A stretch of 64,000 nucleotides of DNA from Immundisolibacter cernigliae (lineage in GTDB: Bacteria > Pseudomonadota > Gammaproteobacteria > Immundisolibacterales > Immundisolibacteraceae): positions 124,001 to 188,000 of the forward strand of contig NZ_CP014671.1 of assembly GCF_001697225.1 (NCBI RefSeq), given 5' to 3'. Made by a program: the position numbers and the translations under genes. Of this stretch, positions 35,675 to 45,800 are shown in pieces (within the stretch, counting starts at the first letter, position 1; each line of letters starts with the position of its first letter). The notes under the pieces were generated by a model, which saw only the letters and a list, made by a program, of their open reading frames with translations, ran no database searches and had not been told where the DNA came from.

Positions 35675-36014
35675 GCAGCAGGCCATCCACGCGCTTGATG
35701 GCGTCGATTGGCCGGGCATTTTCGAAAGCCAGATTGGCACTGCGCAGCCAGCGGCTGGCCAGCGCGTCGTCGCCGCCGACCATGGCCGACAGCGAGCGGT
35801 ACAGGCGCACCAGATGGGCCGCCAGCTCGAAGGGCTTGCTGCCGGGCGTCAGCTGGTAGGCGCCGTGCAGCAGGCGCGAGGCGGTCGGCTGGCTGACGCC
35901 GATGATGGCCTTCAGCTCGCTCGGGCCGACGCTGAGCCGGTCGGCCGTTTCGACAAGGGCCTGGGTCAGTACCCGGCCAGTGTTGGACACCGTGGCGGCG
36001 AGAGCCTGGGGCAT
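35634..36014 (-). CDS. Xre/MbcA/ParS-type antitoxin
   Basis: The 126-residue protein has an N-terminal helix-turn-helix (AIIGVSQPTASRLLHGAYQL) and a C-terminal toxin-binding part (LVRLYRSLSAMVGGDDALASRWLRSANLAFENARPIDAI; split: LVRLYRSLSAMVGG and ARPIDAIKRVDG). That is the composition of Xre antitoxins paired with RES toxins. It neutralises the toxin and represses the operon. First gene of the pair. Confidence 0.9.
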   Translation of the reverse strand: MPQALAATVSNTGRVLTQALVETADRLSVGPSELKAIIGVSQPTASRLLHGAYQLTPGSKPFELAAHLVRLYRSLSAMVGGDDALASRWLRSANLAFENARPIDAIKRVDGLLHACEYLDAHRARV

Positions 36015-36081
36015 GGGGCATTCTCAGTAGGCGATCGAGCGAGAATATATTCTCAAGAATAAATTATCGCAAGATAAATCA

Positions 36082-37263
36082 TCAGGAATGCCGATCCGCG
36101 CCCAAGCCGGCCAATACTTCCGCCGTGTGCTCGCCAAGCCGCGGCGCCCGGCCGCGCACTGCGCCCGGCGTGGCCGACAGATGCACCGGCACACCGGCGA
36201 TGGTGACCGGCGTGGCGCTGCCCGGCTGCTCTACCTGTACCAGCATGTCGCGTGCGGCGAAGTGCGGGTCGGCAAAGATTTCGGCCGCGTTCTGCACCGG
36301 CCCGAACGGCACCCGCCCGCCGAACAGCGCCTTCAGTTCCGCCTTGCTGCGCTGGCTGGTGAAACCCTCGATCAGGGTCGTGACCTCGCCGCGGCGGGCC
36401 AGACGCGCCGCATTGGTGGCCCAGCCGGGGTCGGTCGCCAGTTCCGGGCGGCCGATGGCAGCGGCCAGTTCCACCCAGAACTTGTCGGTCGGACAGCCGA
36501 TCGCCACCCAGCCGTCGGCGGCGCGAAACAGCCCGAACGGACACAGCAGCGGGTGGCCGTTGCCCTCCGGGCCGGCCACCTCGCCGGCGTAGCTGTACTG
36601 ATGCACCAGCCGCTCGCACAGGGCCAGCACACCGTCGATCATGGAAATGTCCAGGAACTGCCCCTGCCCGCTGCGCTCGGCATGGCGCACGGCGGCCAGG
36701 ATGCCGAAGGCCAGCATCAGCGCCGGCACGGTGTCGCCCACGCCGGGGCCGACCTTCAGCGGTTGGTTGGCGCTGGGACCGGTGATGCCCATGATGCCGC
36801 CCATGGCCTGCGCCACCACGTCGAAGGCCGGCCAGTCGTTGTACGGACTCTCGCCGCTGCGCGGGTCGCCGAAGCCGCGAATCGCGCCGTAGACCAGGCG
36901 CGGGTTGATCCTTGCCAGCGCCTCGAAGCCCAGACCGAGGCGCTCCATGACGCCGGCGCGGTAGTTCTCGACCAGCACGTCGGCGCTGGCCACCAGCTTC
37001 AGGAAAGCCGCTCGCCCGGCGGGGTCTTTCAGATCCAGCACCACGCTTTTCTTGCCGCGGTTGATGCTCTGGAAATAGCCGCCGAAGGCGCGCTCCGTGT
37101 CATCGGCCCGAAACGGCGCAAAGCGGCGCGCCGGATCGCCCTCCGGCGGCTCGATCTTGATGACTTCCGCGCCGTGGTCGGCCAGCATTTGGGTGCAAAA
37201 CGGTCCTGCCAGCACCTGCGACAGGTCCAGCACGCGCAGCCCGGCCAGGGCTCCCGGACTCAC
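36082..37263 (-). CDS. CaiB/BaiF-type CoA transferase (family III)
   Basis: The 393-residue protein is a family III CoA transferase: GLRVLDLSQVLAGPFCTQML, the ADHGAEVIKIEPP strand, LKDPAGRAAFLKLVASADVLVENYRAG (split: ASADVLVENYRAG) with the nucleophilic aspartate expected in the FDVVAQAMGGIM region. It moves CoA between acids. It starts with GTG at 37263, which overlaps the acyl-CoA dehydrogenase stop (GTGA). The pair would activate and oxidise a side chain. Confidence 0.93.
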   Translation of the reverse strand: MSPGALAGLRVLDLSQVLAGPFCTQMLADHGAEVIKIEPPEGDPARRFAPFRADDTERAFGGYFQSINRGKKSVVLDLKDPAGRAAFLKLVASADVLVENYRAGVMERLGLGFEALARINPRLVYGAIRGFGDPRSGESPYNDWPAFDVVAQAMGGIMGITGPSANQPLKVGPGVGDTVPALMLAFGILAAVRHAERSGQGQFLDISMIDGVLALCERLVHQYSYAGEVAGPEGNGHPLLCPFGLFRAADGWVAIGCPTDKFWVELAAAIGRPELATDPGWATNAARLARRGEVTTLIEGFTSQRSKAELKALFGGRVPFGPVQNAAEIFADPHFAARDMLVQVEQPGSATPVTIAGVPVHLSATPGAVRGRAPRLGEHTAEVLAGLGADRHS

Positions 37264-38888
37264 GCGCCACCGCCGAGCAGCTGACGACCGATAACCTTCA
37301 GTTCCAGAATCGGCTCCACGCCCTCGAAGATCGGCAGCACCAGCGCATCGGCCACCAAGCGGGCGATCAGGAATTCCTCCGCATAGCCCCAGCCGCCGTG
37401 CAGCAGCTGCGCGCGCTGCGAGACCTCCACCGCCACGCGGCAGGCGAACAGCTTGGCCATGGCCGCCAGTAGGCCGGCGTCGGCGGCACCCGCGTCCATG
37501 GCGCGGGCCGCCGCGTGGCTGAGCTGGCGCGCCGCCTCGGTGCGCAGCGCCATCCAGCCCAGCTCATAGGCGGTGCTCTGAAACTCGCCGATCGGCCGGC
37601 CGAATTGCCGCCGCTGCTGCGCGTACTGCCCGGCCGCCAGCAGACTGGCCTGGGCAAGGCCGGTGGCCCGACCGGCAGTTTGCAAGCGCCCGGCCGCGAA
37701 ACCGGCCATCTGGTAATAAAAGCCCCGACCGGCCTCCCCCACCAGTCGGTCGCCGGGCACGAACCAGCGCTCGAACTGCAGTGTGAACGAGTGCATGCCC
37801 CGATACCCTGGCGTGCGGTCGGCCTTGCCGCTGAGCCGCCCGCCGCCCGGCTGCGTCAGGTCGATCTGGTGCCCCAGGCAGCGCTGCTTCTCGACGATGA
37901 ACAGCGACAGCCCGCGGTGGCCAGCGGCCGGATCGGGATCCGTGCGCGCCAGCAGCGCCAGCACGTCGGCGCGACCGGCAAAGGTGCTCCAGGCCTTGGC
38001 GCCGTCGATCGACCATCCGGCCACGCCGTCCTGCACCGCGGGTGTCGCCCGGCAGCGCAGCGCGGCCACGTCGGAGCCGGTATCGGGCTCAGTCACCGCC
38101 ACGCCGACCATCAGCTCGCCGCGCGCCACCGGCCCCAGCCAGCGCTGTTTCTGGGCCTCGCTGCCGCCGGCCAGCAGCGCCTTGGCCAGCACCTCCGGGC
38201 GCGTGATCAGGCTGCCGGCGGCCGGCAGCGAGGCCACCGACAGCTCCTCGGTGGCCACCACCATGGCCAGGTTGCTCATCCCGGTGCCGCCGTATTCGGC
38301 CGGAATGGACATGCCGAAAAAGCCCAGCTCGGCCATGCCGCCGATCAGTTCCTCCGGCACCAGCAGGTCGTCCAGGTGAATGCGCTGGGCAAGCGGCGCC
38401 ACGCGCTCGACGGCGAAACGGCGGGCGCCATCGCGCAGCGCCAGCGTGAGCTCGGCGTCCTCGCCGTGGATGGCGCCGTGATTGACGAAGCCGTGGCCGG
38501 CGGCGCGCTCGGCCAGCGCGCGAAACCGGCTTTCGGACAGCGCGGACGCCAATGCAGGCCGCGCGCCGGCCGGCAAGGCGGCGTCGCTATCGGCCGCCGC
38601 CAGCCCGAAATCGGCGCCGTGGCGCTCGATCGCGTGCAGCGCTTCGAGTGCGAAATCGGCGGCGAACAGGTCCGCCATCTGGCGCGCCGATGGATCCTCG
38701 TCGGCCCATTCGGCCAGCGCCTGGGCGGCCTTCAGTCGCGCTTCGAGGTTGGCATAACGGCGCACCGCCACCTGATGGCCGTCGATGTCGCGCCCGCCGG
38801 CGGTGCGCTGCACCAGTTGATCGCGCACCTGCGTGAGCGCCGCCGCTGCCCCCCGCAGCGCCGTTAGCCCCAGTTCGCCTGCCGTCAT
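37260..38888 (-). CDS. Acyl-CoA dehydrogenase with N-terminal extension
   Basis: The 542-residue protein is longer than the usual 380. The acyl-CoA dehydrogenase core begins near residue 160: FGMSIPAEYGGTGMSNLAMV, GVAVTEPDTGSDVAAL, then WSIDGAKAWSTFAGRADVL, and the C-terminal YAEEFLIARLVADALVLPIFEG (split: GGWGYAEEFLIARLV). The first 150 residues are helical, with no recognised domain. The catalytic base is expected at the IFEGVEP glutamate. Translationally coupled to the CaiB gene. Confidence 0.9.
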   Translation of the reverse strand: MTAGELGLTALRGAAAALTQVRDQLVQRTAGGRDIDGHQVAVRRYANLEARLKAAQALAEWADEDPSARQMADLFAADFALEALHAIERHGADFGLAAADSDAALPAGARPALASALSESRFRALAERAAGHGFVNHGAIHGEDAELTLALRDGARRFAVERVAPLAQRIHLDDLLVPEELIGGMAELGFFGMSIPAEYGGTGMSNLAMVVATEELSVASLPAAGSLITRPEVLAKALLAGGSEAQKQRWLGPVARGELMVGVAVTEPDTGSDVAALRCRATPAVQDGVAGWSIDGAKAWSTFAGRADVLALLARTDPDPAAGHRGLSLFIVEKQRCLGHQIDLTQPGGGRLSGKADRTPGYRGMHSFTLQFERWFVPGDRLVGEAGRGFYYQMAGFAAGRLQTAGRATGLAQASLLAAGQYAQQRRQFGRPIGEFQSTAYELGWMALRTEAARQLSHAAARAMDAGAADAGLLAAMAKLFACRVAVEVSQRAQLLHGGWGYAEEFLIARLVADALVLPIFEGVEPILELKVIGRQLLGGGA

Positions 38889-38901
38889 GTCGTCTCCCGG
38901 T

Positions 38902-38912
38902 GAACGCCGTTC
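38902..38912. promoter_or_regulatory. Palindrome before the acyl-CoA dehydrogenase operon
   Basis: GAACGCCGTTC is a perfect inverted repeat around one central C, 14 bases upstream of the ATG at 38888. Half-site AACG resembles the operators at 19370 and 54582, but the spacing is one base not two. It may be a relative or chance. Confidence 0.3.
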
Positions 38913-39005
38913 GTCGCGTCATCCGCCACAGCTGCGGCAACGCCAGTTGCGGCCGGGATTATCGACGAGCCAACAGGGCATTCGCGCCCGCCGGGCGCGC
39001 CGCCC

Positions 39006-40157
39006 TCAGGATTCCGTGTCGGCGAGCGCCGTTTCCTGCACCGGCAGCCGGGCGCGTTCATGTGCCGCGCGGCGTTTCAGGTACGCCTCGCGGGCGATCT
39101 GCATGTCCTCGACGAACAGCGGCAGCTCCTCCAGCGTCAGCGCCTGCGGGCCATCCACCAGCGCCTTGGCCGGCGCCGGGTGGAAGTCCACCAGCACCAG
39201 ATTGGCGCCGGCAATCACGCCCTGCGCGGCGGCATGGTGGATGTCCTCGATACCGTCCGGTCCAACATCGCGGCGGCCGACCGAGTGTGACGGGTCGACG
39301 CCCACCGGCATGCGCGTGAGGCGCTTGACCACCGGCACGTGCGCGAAATCGACCAAGTTGCGGTGCGGGTCGCCCAGGCTGGTCTTGACCCCGCGCAGGC
39401 AGAACACGACCCGCTGGTTGCCTTCGCTGGCCAGGTACTCGGCGGCGTTCAGCGATTCTTCCAGCGAGATGCCGAAACCGCGCTTGAGCAGCACCGGGAA
39501 TTCGTGTTGGCGGCCGATGGCCTTGAGCAGCTCGAAGTTCTGCGTGTTGCGCGTGCCGACCTGCAGCATGACGCCGGTCGGCTGGCCCACGGCGGACAGC
39601 GCATCGTTGATTTCCTGGATGTGCTTCTCGTGGGTGATTTCCATGGCGATCACCCGCACGCCGTGGCGGCCGGCCGACTCGAACACGAACGGCAGACAGG
39701 CCGCGCCGTGGCCCTGGAAGGCATACGGGCTGGTGCGCGGCTTGTAGGCCCCCATGCGCGCGCAGCGCAGGCCCTGCACGGCCAGCGCGGCGAAGGTGCG
39801 ATCCACATGCTCGCGGTTGTCCACGGCGCACAGGCCCGGGAACAACTCGAAGCTGTCCTGGCTGAACGTAACGCCGTTGTACTCGAAGCCGCTCGGCCGG
39901 AAGTCGTCCTGATGGCGGCCGACAATCCGGTACTCGCGCGACACGCGCACCACCTGCTCCACGCCGGGCAGATCGGCGATTTCCTCCCGGTCCAGGGTGG
40001 CGGTATCGCCGATCAGGTAAAGCTCAGTCAGGGTCTGCTGCGCGCCCTTTATCTCCTGCGCGCGCACGCTGACGCCGGGCCGCCGGGACAGGTACTCCAT
40101 GATGGAGACGAACGCCGGCGTGCCGGCATGGACGTGTTCTTGCAGGATCAGAATCAT
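39006..40157 (-). CDS. DAHP synthase-family protein (divergent)
   Basis: The 383-residue protein has the two-part type I-beta DAHP synthase layout: an N-terminal ferredoxin-like regulatory domain (residues 1-75) and a TIM barrel. Family motifs KPRTSPYAFQG (139-149), VLLKRG and DPSHSVGRRD are kept. Others differ: GLCAVD (108-113) for GPCAVE, CLRG for CERG, and DFHPAPAKALVDG for EVHPDPEKALSDG, which turns the presumed metal-binding Glu to Asp. It may make DAHP for aromatic amino acids or a related product. Isolated on the minus strand. Confidence 0.82.
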   Translation of the reverse strand: MILILQEHVHAGTPAFVSIMEYLSRRPGVSVRAQEIKGAQQTLTELYLIGDTATLDREEIADLPGVEQVVRVSREYRIVGRHQDDFRPSGFEYNGVTFSQDSFELFPGLCAVDNREHVDRTFAALAVQGLRCARMGAYKPRTSPYAFQGHGAACLPFVFESAGRHGVRVIAMEITHEKHIQEINDALSAVGQPTGVMLQVGTRNTQNFELLKAIGRQHEFPVLLKRGFGISLEESLNAAEYLASEGNQRVVFCLRGVKTSLGDPHRNLVDFAHVPVVKRLTRMPVGVDPSHSVGRRDVGPDGIEDIHHAAAQGVIAGANLVLVDFHPAPAKALVDGPQALTLEELPLFVEDMQIAREAYLKRRAAHERARLPVQETALADTES

Positions 40158-40344
40158 GGCGCATCTCGGCAGCGGAAACCGGCCGCCATACTAGGACAAG
40201 TCCGGGCCGGCACCTTGACCCAAGGGACAAGCCCGGCGAGCGACTTGCATAGGCATCCACCTGAGCCGCCTAAAGTTCCCGCCCTGTCTGGCGATACACA
40301 ATCCAGCAGCCGAACCGGGCTGCCCAGAGCATCGGTCATCGCCT

Positions 40345-41655
40345 ATGAAAAACTCCGTCGACGACACACTGGAACCGCTTCTGCGACAAATCGTGCCGCA
40401 GCTGTGCGAGTTGGCTGCGGCCTGCAATCCCGGCCTTGCCGCAGCGCTGGCAGATCTGCGCGAGGCAGCCACCACCGATCACATCGGCACAGCCCTGCAA
40501 GAGGCATTTTCGAAATTGTCACAGTCAGTAAAGCCGGGCGTGCTGGCACCGAGCAATAAGCCGGGCCCTGTCCCAGGAAACAAAAACGAATCTCCACTGA
40601 ACACCCGCGAGGGTCAACTGATCCGGAGCGTTCTGCAGCATGTGCTGGTGCCGGCGCCCCTGGAGCCGCTGGCGCAGGATATCGAGCGCGCGCTGGGCAG
40701 GCCGACCGATGAAACCGGTCGCCAGAAACTTGCCGCCCAACTGATCCACCTGCTGGTGGAGTCCAAGGCCCATGCGCAACGGCGCCAGGCCGAGCTTCAG
40801 GAATTCCTCAAGGCCACCGTCGGCCGCCTGGTGCAACTCGAGACGGCCCTCAACGAAGCGCACAGCCTGAATCGCCAGGCCGGCGCAGAGGCCCTGCAGA
40901 CGCGGCAGATCACCGAAGCGCAATTCCTGCAGCTGCGCAGCGTGTCGTCGGAAACGGACGACCTGGACCGGCTCAAGTCCTTTATCGGCGAGCGCCTGGA
41001 CCATCTGCAGGATCACCTGCGTCAGCAGGACCAGGCTGGCGACGGCCACCAGCGCCGACTGGAGGACCACCTCGGCCAGCTCAGCCAGCAGGTCGCGCAA
41101 TTGAGTGCGGAAACCATCACCCTGCGCAGCCGGCTGGATGTCACCACCGAAGAGGCCCTGCGCGATCCGTTGACCGGCGCCTACAACCGGCTTGCCTACG
41201 ACCGCAGGGCGGCACTGGAAGTCGCCCGCTGGCGCAGTGACGGCGGCAACCTGTCGATGATCGTCTGCGACATCGACCACTTCAAACGCATCAACGACAC
41301 CTTCGGGCACACCGCCGGCGACAAGGTGCTCAAGGAAGTGGTGCGCCTGCTACAGGACCAGTTGCGCTCGTCGGATTTCGTGGCCCGTTACGGCGGCGAG
41401 GAATTCGTGGTGATCCTCAACGGCGCCGCCGAGGACGCCGCCCTGCAGATCGCCGAGAAACTGCGCCGCACCATCAAGTCCGCGCCGTTTCGCAGTCGCG
41501 GCGAGCGGGTGCCGGTCACCATCTCCTGTGGCGTGGCCACCTTTAACAGCGAGGACACATTGGAAACGGTCTTCGAGCGCACCGATGCGGCCCTGTATGC
41601 CGCCAAGGCCCAGGGGCGGGATCGCTGCATACACTCTGGCAAGAAAGCCGCCTGA
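40345..41655 (+). CDS. Diguanylate cyclase (GGDEF)
   Basis: A 436-residue cytoplasmic protein ending in a GGDEF domain (about residues 275-436), with DPLTGAYNRLAYD, the metal region CDIDHFKRINDTFGH and the active site YGGEEF. RSSD precedes it by five residues and is an intact RxxD inhibitory site. The N-terminal 270 residues are helical with a coiled coil (about 185-260), a sensor of unknown input. It makes cyclic di-GMP and is expected to be product-inhibited. Confidence 0.93.
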   Translation: MKNSVDDTLEPLLRQIVPQLCELAAACNPGLAAALADLREAATTDHIGTALQEAFSKLSQSVKPGVLAPSNKPGPVPGNKNESPLNTREGQLIRSVLQHVLVPAPLEPLAQDIERALGRPTDETGRQKLAAQLIHLLVESKAHAQRRQAELQEFLKATVGRLVQLETALNEAHSLNRQAGAEALQTRQITEAQFLQLRSVSSETDDLDRLKSFIGERLDHLQDHLRQQDQAGDGHQRRLEDHLGQLSQQVAQLSAETITLRSRLDVTTEEALRDPLTGAYNRLAYDRRAALEVARWRSDGGNLSMIVCDIDHFKRINDTFGHTAGDKVLKEVVRLLQDQLRSSDFVARYGGEEFVVILNGAAEDAALQIAEKLRRTIKSAPFRSRGERVPVTISCGVATFNSEDTLETVFERTDAALYAAKAQGRDRCIHSGKKAA

Positions 41656-41724
41656 GGCAATGCCGGACAGGTCACCGGGTCTACCGGTAGCCCTGCACCG
41701 GCCTCGCCGACCGTTGCACGGGCA

Positions 41725-42774
41725 TCAAAAGGCCGGCGCCAGTCCGGCCTTCAGCGCAGCGTTCCATTCCCGCACCAGGCCCTCGCCACGGGCCACTTCC
41801 TCGTTGCCCAGCTGCGGGCGCAGCAGATCGAGCGCTTTCTTCGCATTGGCGTTGTCGCGCGCCGCCGCCAGCGTGAACAGCGCGTAGGCGCGCACCGGGT
41901 CGGCCGGCACGCCCAGGCCGTTGTAGACCATGAAGCCGAGGTTGTTCAGGGCAAAGGCATCCCCCTTGGCGGCCGCCCGGCGATACCAGTGGACGGACTG
42001 GACATCGTCCCGCATCACGCCCTCGCCCAGGTGGTACATACGCCCCAGGTTGAAGGCGGCCAGCGGGTCGTCCTGTTCGGCCGCCTTGCGGTACCAGTCG
42101 GCGGCGGCCTTCAGATCGGCTGCCATGCCGGCCCCGACATAGGCCATCACGCCCAGGTTGTACTGCGCCTCACGGTGCCCTTGCGCCGCAGCGGCACTGA
42201 ACCAGCGCAGGGCCGTCGCGTCGTTGGCCTCGACGCCGATGCCCTCGTAGTACATCTGTCCGAGCGTGTACTGCGCGCCGGCGTGACCGGCGTCGGCGGC
42301 CTTGCGGTACCAGGCCAGCGCCTGCGCCGCGTCGGGCGAAACGCCCAAACCCTGGTCATAGAGCACGCCAAGGTTGTAGGCCGCTGACGGCACGCTGGCT
42401 GCCGCCTGCTCGAACTGGCCCCGGGCGAGGCCGTAATCGCGCGCCACGCCGCGGCCGTTCACCGTCAGCACGCCCAGGTTGTAAGCGGCCTGGGCATGGC
42501 CCTGCGCGGCGGCGGCGGCGAACCACTTCGCCGCCGCCGCATCGTCGCGTGCCACGCCGTCGCCGTGCGCGTACATCAGCCCGAGCGCGTACTGCGCCCC
42601 GGCGTCGCCGGCCTTGGCGGCGGCGGTCTGGGCCTCGACCGAAATGGCGGGCGCAGCGTCCGCGGCCGGCGTCGCCGTGGCCTCCAGACCGGCCGCGGCA
42701 GCGCCGGCGCAACCCAGGCAAAGGACCGACAGCAGCAGGTGGCGAACGAGCAAATGCGGCGTGTTCAGGAGCAC
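41725..42774 (-). CDS. Sel1-like repeat protein, exported
   Basis: From the GTG at 42774 the product is 349 residues. It has a signal-like hydrophobic helix (HLLLSVLCLGCAGAAAAG) and then seven Sel1/TPR-like repeats of about 36 residues, such as GAQYALGLMYAHGDGVARDD and AAYNLGVLYDQGLGVSPD. Sel1 repeats form protein-binding solenoids. The exact start is open: an ATG at 42825 gives 17 more residues ahead of the signal. It is divergent from hrpA. Function unknown. Confidence 0.85.
   Translation of the reverse strand: MLLNTPHLLVRHLLLSVLCLGCAGAAAAGLEATATPAADAAPAISVEAQTAAAKAGDAGAQYALGLMYAHGDGVARDDAAAAKWFAAAAAQGHAQAAYNLGVLTVNGRGVARDYGLARGQFEQAAASVPSAAYNLGVLYDQGLGVSPDAAQALAWYRKAADAGHAGAQYTLGQMYYEGIGVEANDATALRWFSAAAAQGHREAQYNLGVMAYVGAGMAADLKAAADWYRKAAEQDDPLAAFNLGRMYHLGEGVMRDDVQSVHWYRRAAAKGDAFALNNLGFMVYNGLGVPADPVRAYALFTLAAARDNANAKKALDLLRPQLGNEEVARGEGLVREWNAALKAGLAPAF
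41727..41751. terminator. Candidate terminator between dgc and Sel1 gene
   Basis: GGCCGG (41731-41736) pairs with CCGGCC (41744-41749), with AAAA on the left and TT on the right. It overlaps the end of the Sel1-repeat gene, giving CCGGCCTTTTG on its strand. It may end that gene's transcript. Confidence 0.45.
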
Positions 42775-42840
42775 AGATGCGGCTTCATGGGGGCTTGGGG
42801 GCGCTATGGTACGCTGCCCGGGCAACCTGTCACCGCACCC

Positions 42841-45800
42841 GTGAACCGCCCAGAACCCCCGCCTGACGCCGACTCGGCCTTGCTGTCATCCGGCGTGCAG
42901 ACACTGGCAGCGCAGGTCGAAGACGCCTTGCTGGCCGACCGACCCGCGCTTGCGAAACGCCTCGCCGCGCTGCAGCGGCGGCTCGCCGGCGGGCAGCCCG
43001 CCGATCGGCTGCAGGCTGAGGTCGCCGCCCAGCTCGCCCGCTCCGCGGCGGTGGTCAGCGCGCGGCGGGCCGCACGGCCGGCAAGCGTCACGTTCCCGCC
43101 CGAGCTGCCGATAACCGCCCATCTGCCGGAAATCACCGCCGCCCTGCAGGCGCATCAGGTGATCGTGGTCTGCGGCGAGACCGGCTCGGGCAAGACCACG
43201 CAGCTGGCCAAGCTGTGCCTGCATCTGGGCCGTGGCGTGCATGGCCGCATCGGCCACACCCAGCCGCGGCGCATCGCCGCCCGCGCGGTGGCGGCGCGTC
43301 TGGCGGTGGAACTGGCCGCGCCGCGTGCAGTCGGCTACAGCGTGCGCTTCGACGACACGGTCGCCGACGGCGCCGCCATCCAGGTGCTGACCGACGGCCT
43401 GCTGCTGGCGCACGCGCAGTCCGATCCGCAGCTGCTGGCCTACGACACGCTGATCATCGACGAGGCGCACGAGCGCAGCCTGAACATCGATTTTCTGCTC
43501 GGCTACCTGCACCGCCTGTTGCCGCAGCGGCCGGACCTGCGCCTGATCATCACCTCGGCCACCATCGACCCGCAGCGCTTTGCGCAGCACTTCGGCGGCG
43601 CGCCGATCATCGAGGTATCCGGCCGCGGTCATCCGGTCGAGGTGCGCTACCGCCCGCTGCTCACGCCGGACCCCGACCAGGCCGACCGCACGCTGGTGGA
43701 GGGCATCGTGGCCGCCGTCGCGGAATTGCAGGGCGAAGGCCCGGGTGATGTGCTGGTGTTCCTGCCCGGCGAGCGGGAGATCCGCGACGCCACCGAGGCG
43801 CTGCGCGCGCACGGCACCGCCGGCCTGGAACTGCTGCCGCTGTACGCTCGTCTGTCGCGCGCCGAGCAGGACCGGGTGTTCGCGCCCTCCAAACAGCGCC
43901 GCGTGGTGCTGGCCACCAACGTGGCCGAGACCTCGCTGACCGTGCCCGGCATTCGCTACGTGGTCGACAGCGGCCTGGCGCGTGTCAGCCGCTATGGCGC
44001 CCGCAGCCATGTGCAGCGTCTGGGCATCGAGAAAATCTCCCAGGCCGCCGCCGATCAGCGCGCCGGGCGCTGCGGCCGGCTCGGCCCCGGCGTGTGCATC
44101 CGCCTGTATGCGCAGGACGATTACGCCAACCGCAATCCCTATACCGATCCGGAAATCCACCGCGCCAGCCTGGCCAGCGTGGTGCTGCGCATGCAGGCCT
44201 TGCAGTTGGGCGAGGCGGCGGATTTTCCGTTCCTGGACCCGCCGCAGCGGCGCCACCTGCGGGCCGCGCAGCAAGCCCTGTTCGAGTTGGGCGCGGTGGA
44301 CAGTGCCGGGGTGCTGACCGGCGTCGGTCGGCAACTGGCGCGCTTTGCGCTCGATCCGGCGCTCGGCCGCATGCTGATCGAGGCCGGCCGAACCGGCGCG
44401 CTGCACGAAGTGCTGATCATCACCGCCGCGCTGACCGTGCCGGACGTGCGCGAGCGCCCGCTCGACGCCCGCGAGCACGCCGACCAGGTGCACCGGCAGT
44501 TTGCCGACGCGCGCTCGGATTTCCTCGGCTTGCTCAACATCTATCGGGCCTTCGAGCAGGAAGCCCGCCACCGCTCGCAGGCCAAGCTGCGCCTGTGGTG
44601 CCGCGAGCATTTTTTGTCCTACCTGCGCCTTCGCGAATGGCGAGACATCGCCGGGCAACTCACGGAGCTGGCCAACGGCATGGGCCTGCGCGGCTCCAGC
44701 CTCGGCGCCGACTACGACGCCATCCACCGCGCGCTGCTGGCGGGCCTGCTCGGACGCATCGCCCGGCGCCAGGACGGCCCGCGCGGCGAATCCCGGCGGG
44801 CGCGCCTGTCCCGCGGCCTGGAGGGCGCGCGCGGCGCGCAAATGTGGGTATTCCCCGGCTCGGCCTTGGCCAAAAAACCGCCGCGCTGGCTGATGGCCGC
44901 CGAGCTGGTGGAAACCGGTCGCCTGTATGCGCGCACCGTGGCCGCCATCGAGCCGCACTGGGTGGAGGCCGCCGCCGCACATTTGCTGCGCCGCGACTAC
45001 AGCGAGCCGCAGTGGGATGTCGCCAGCCGGCGCCCGGTGGCCTTCGAGCGGGTGACGCTGTTTGGCCTGACCTTGGCCAGCCGGCGACGCATTGCCTATG
45101 GCCCAATCGATCCGGCCCACGCGCGGGCCATCTTCATTCGCGAGGGCGTGATCGACGGCGCGCTGGATGCCGCGTGCCCGGCGCTGGCCGCCAATCGCCG
45201 CCTGCTGGGGGAGCTTGAAACGCTACAGGCCAAGGCGCGCCGGCCATTGCTGATCGACGAAGACGCCCTGTTCGCGCTGTACGACGCGCGCTTGCCGCCG
45301 GATGTCTGGGACGGGCACCGCTTCGACCACTGGTTGCGCCGGCAGGCGCCCGATGCGCTGCGCCTGTCCGCCGAGCAGTTGTTGATCGACCGCGCCGATG
45401 CGATCACGCCTCAGGATTTTCCTGATCGCCTGGCGGCCGGCGGCGCGCTGCTGCCGCTGCGTTACCGCTTCGAGCCCGGCCACGACGACGACGGCATCAC
45501 CGTGCGCCTGCCGCGCGCACTGCTGCAGCGGATCGACGCCCATGTCTTCGACTGGCTGATTCCCGGCTGGCTGCCCGAAAAATGCGCGGCGCTGATCCGC
45601 AGCCTGCCCGGCGCGCTGCGCCGCCAGTTCGTGCCGGCACCGGACTACGCCGGTCAGGCGCTGGCGCGATTGAAACCGGGCACAGGTCCGCTGCTGCCGG
45701 CGCTGGCAGGTGCGCTGTCCGATCTCGCCGGGGCGCCCTGCCCACCGGAGGCTTTCGACCCCGACCGCCTGGACCGGCACCTGCGCCTGCGTTTCGAAAT

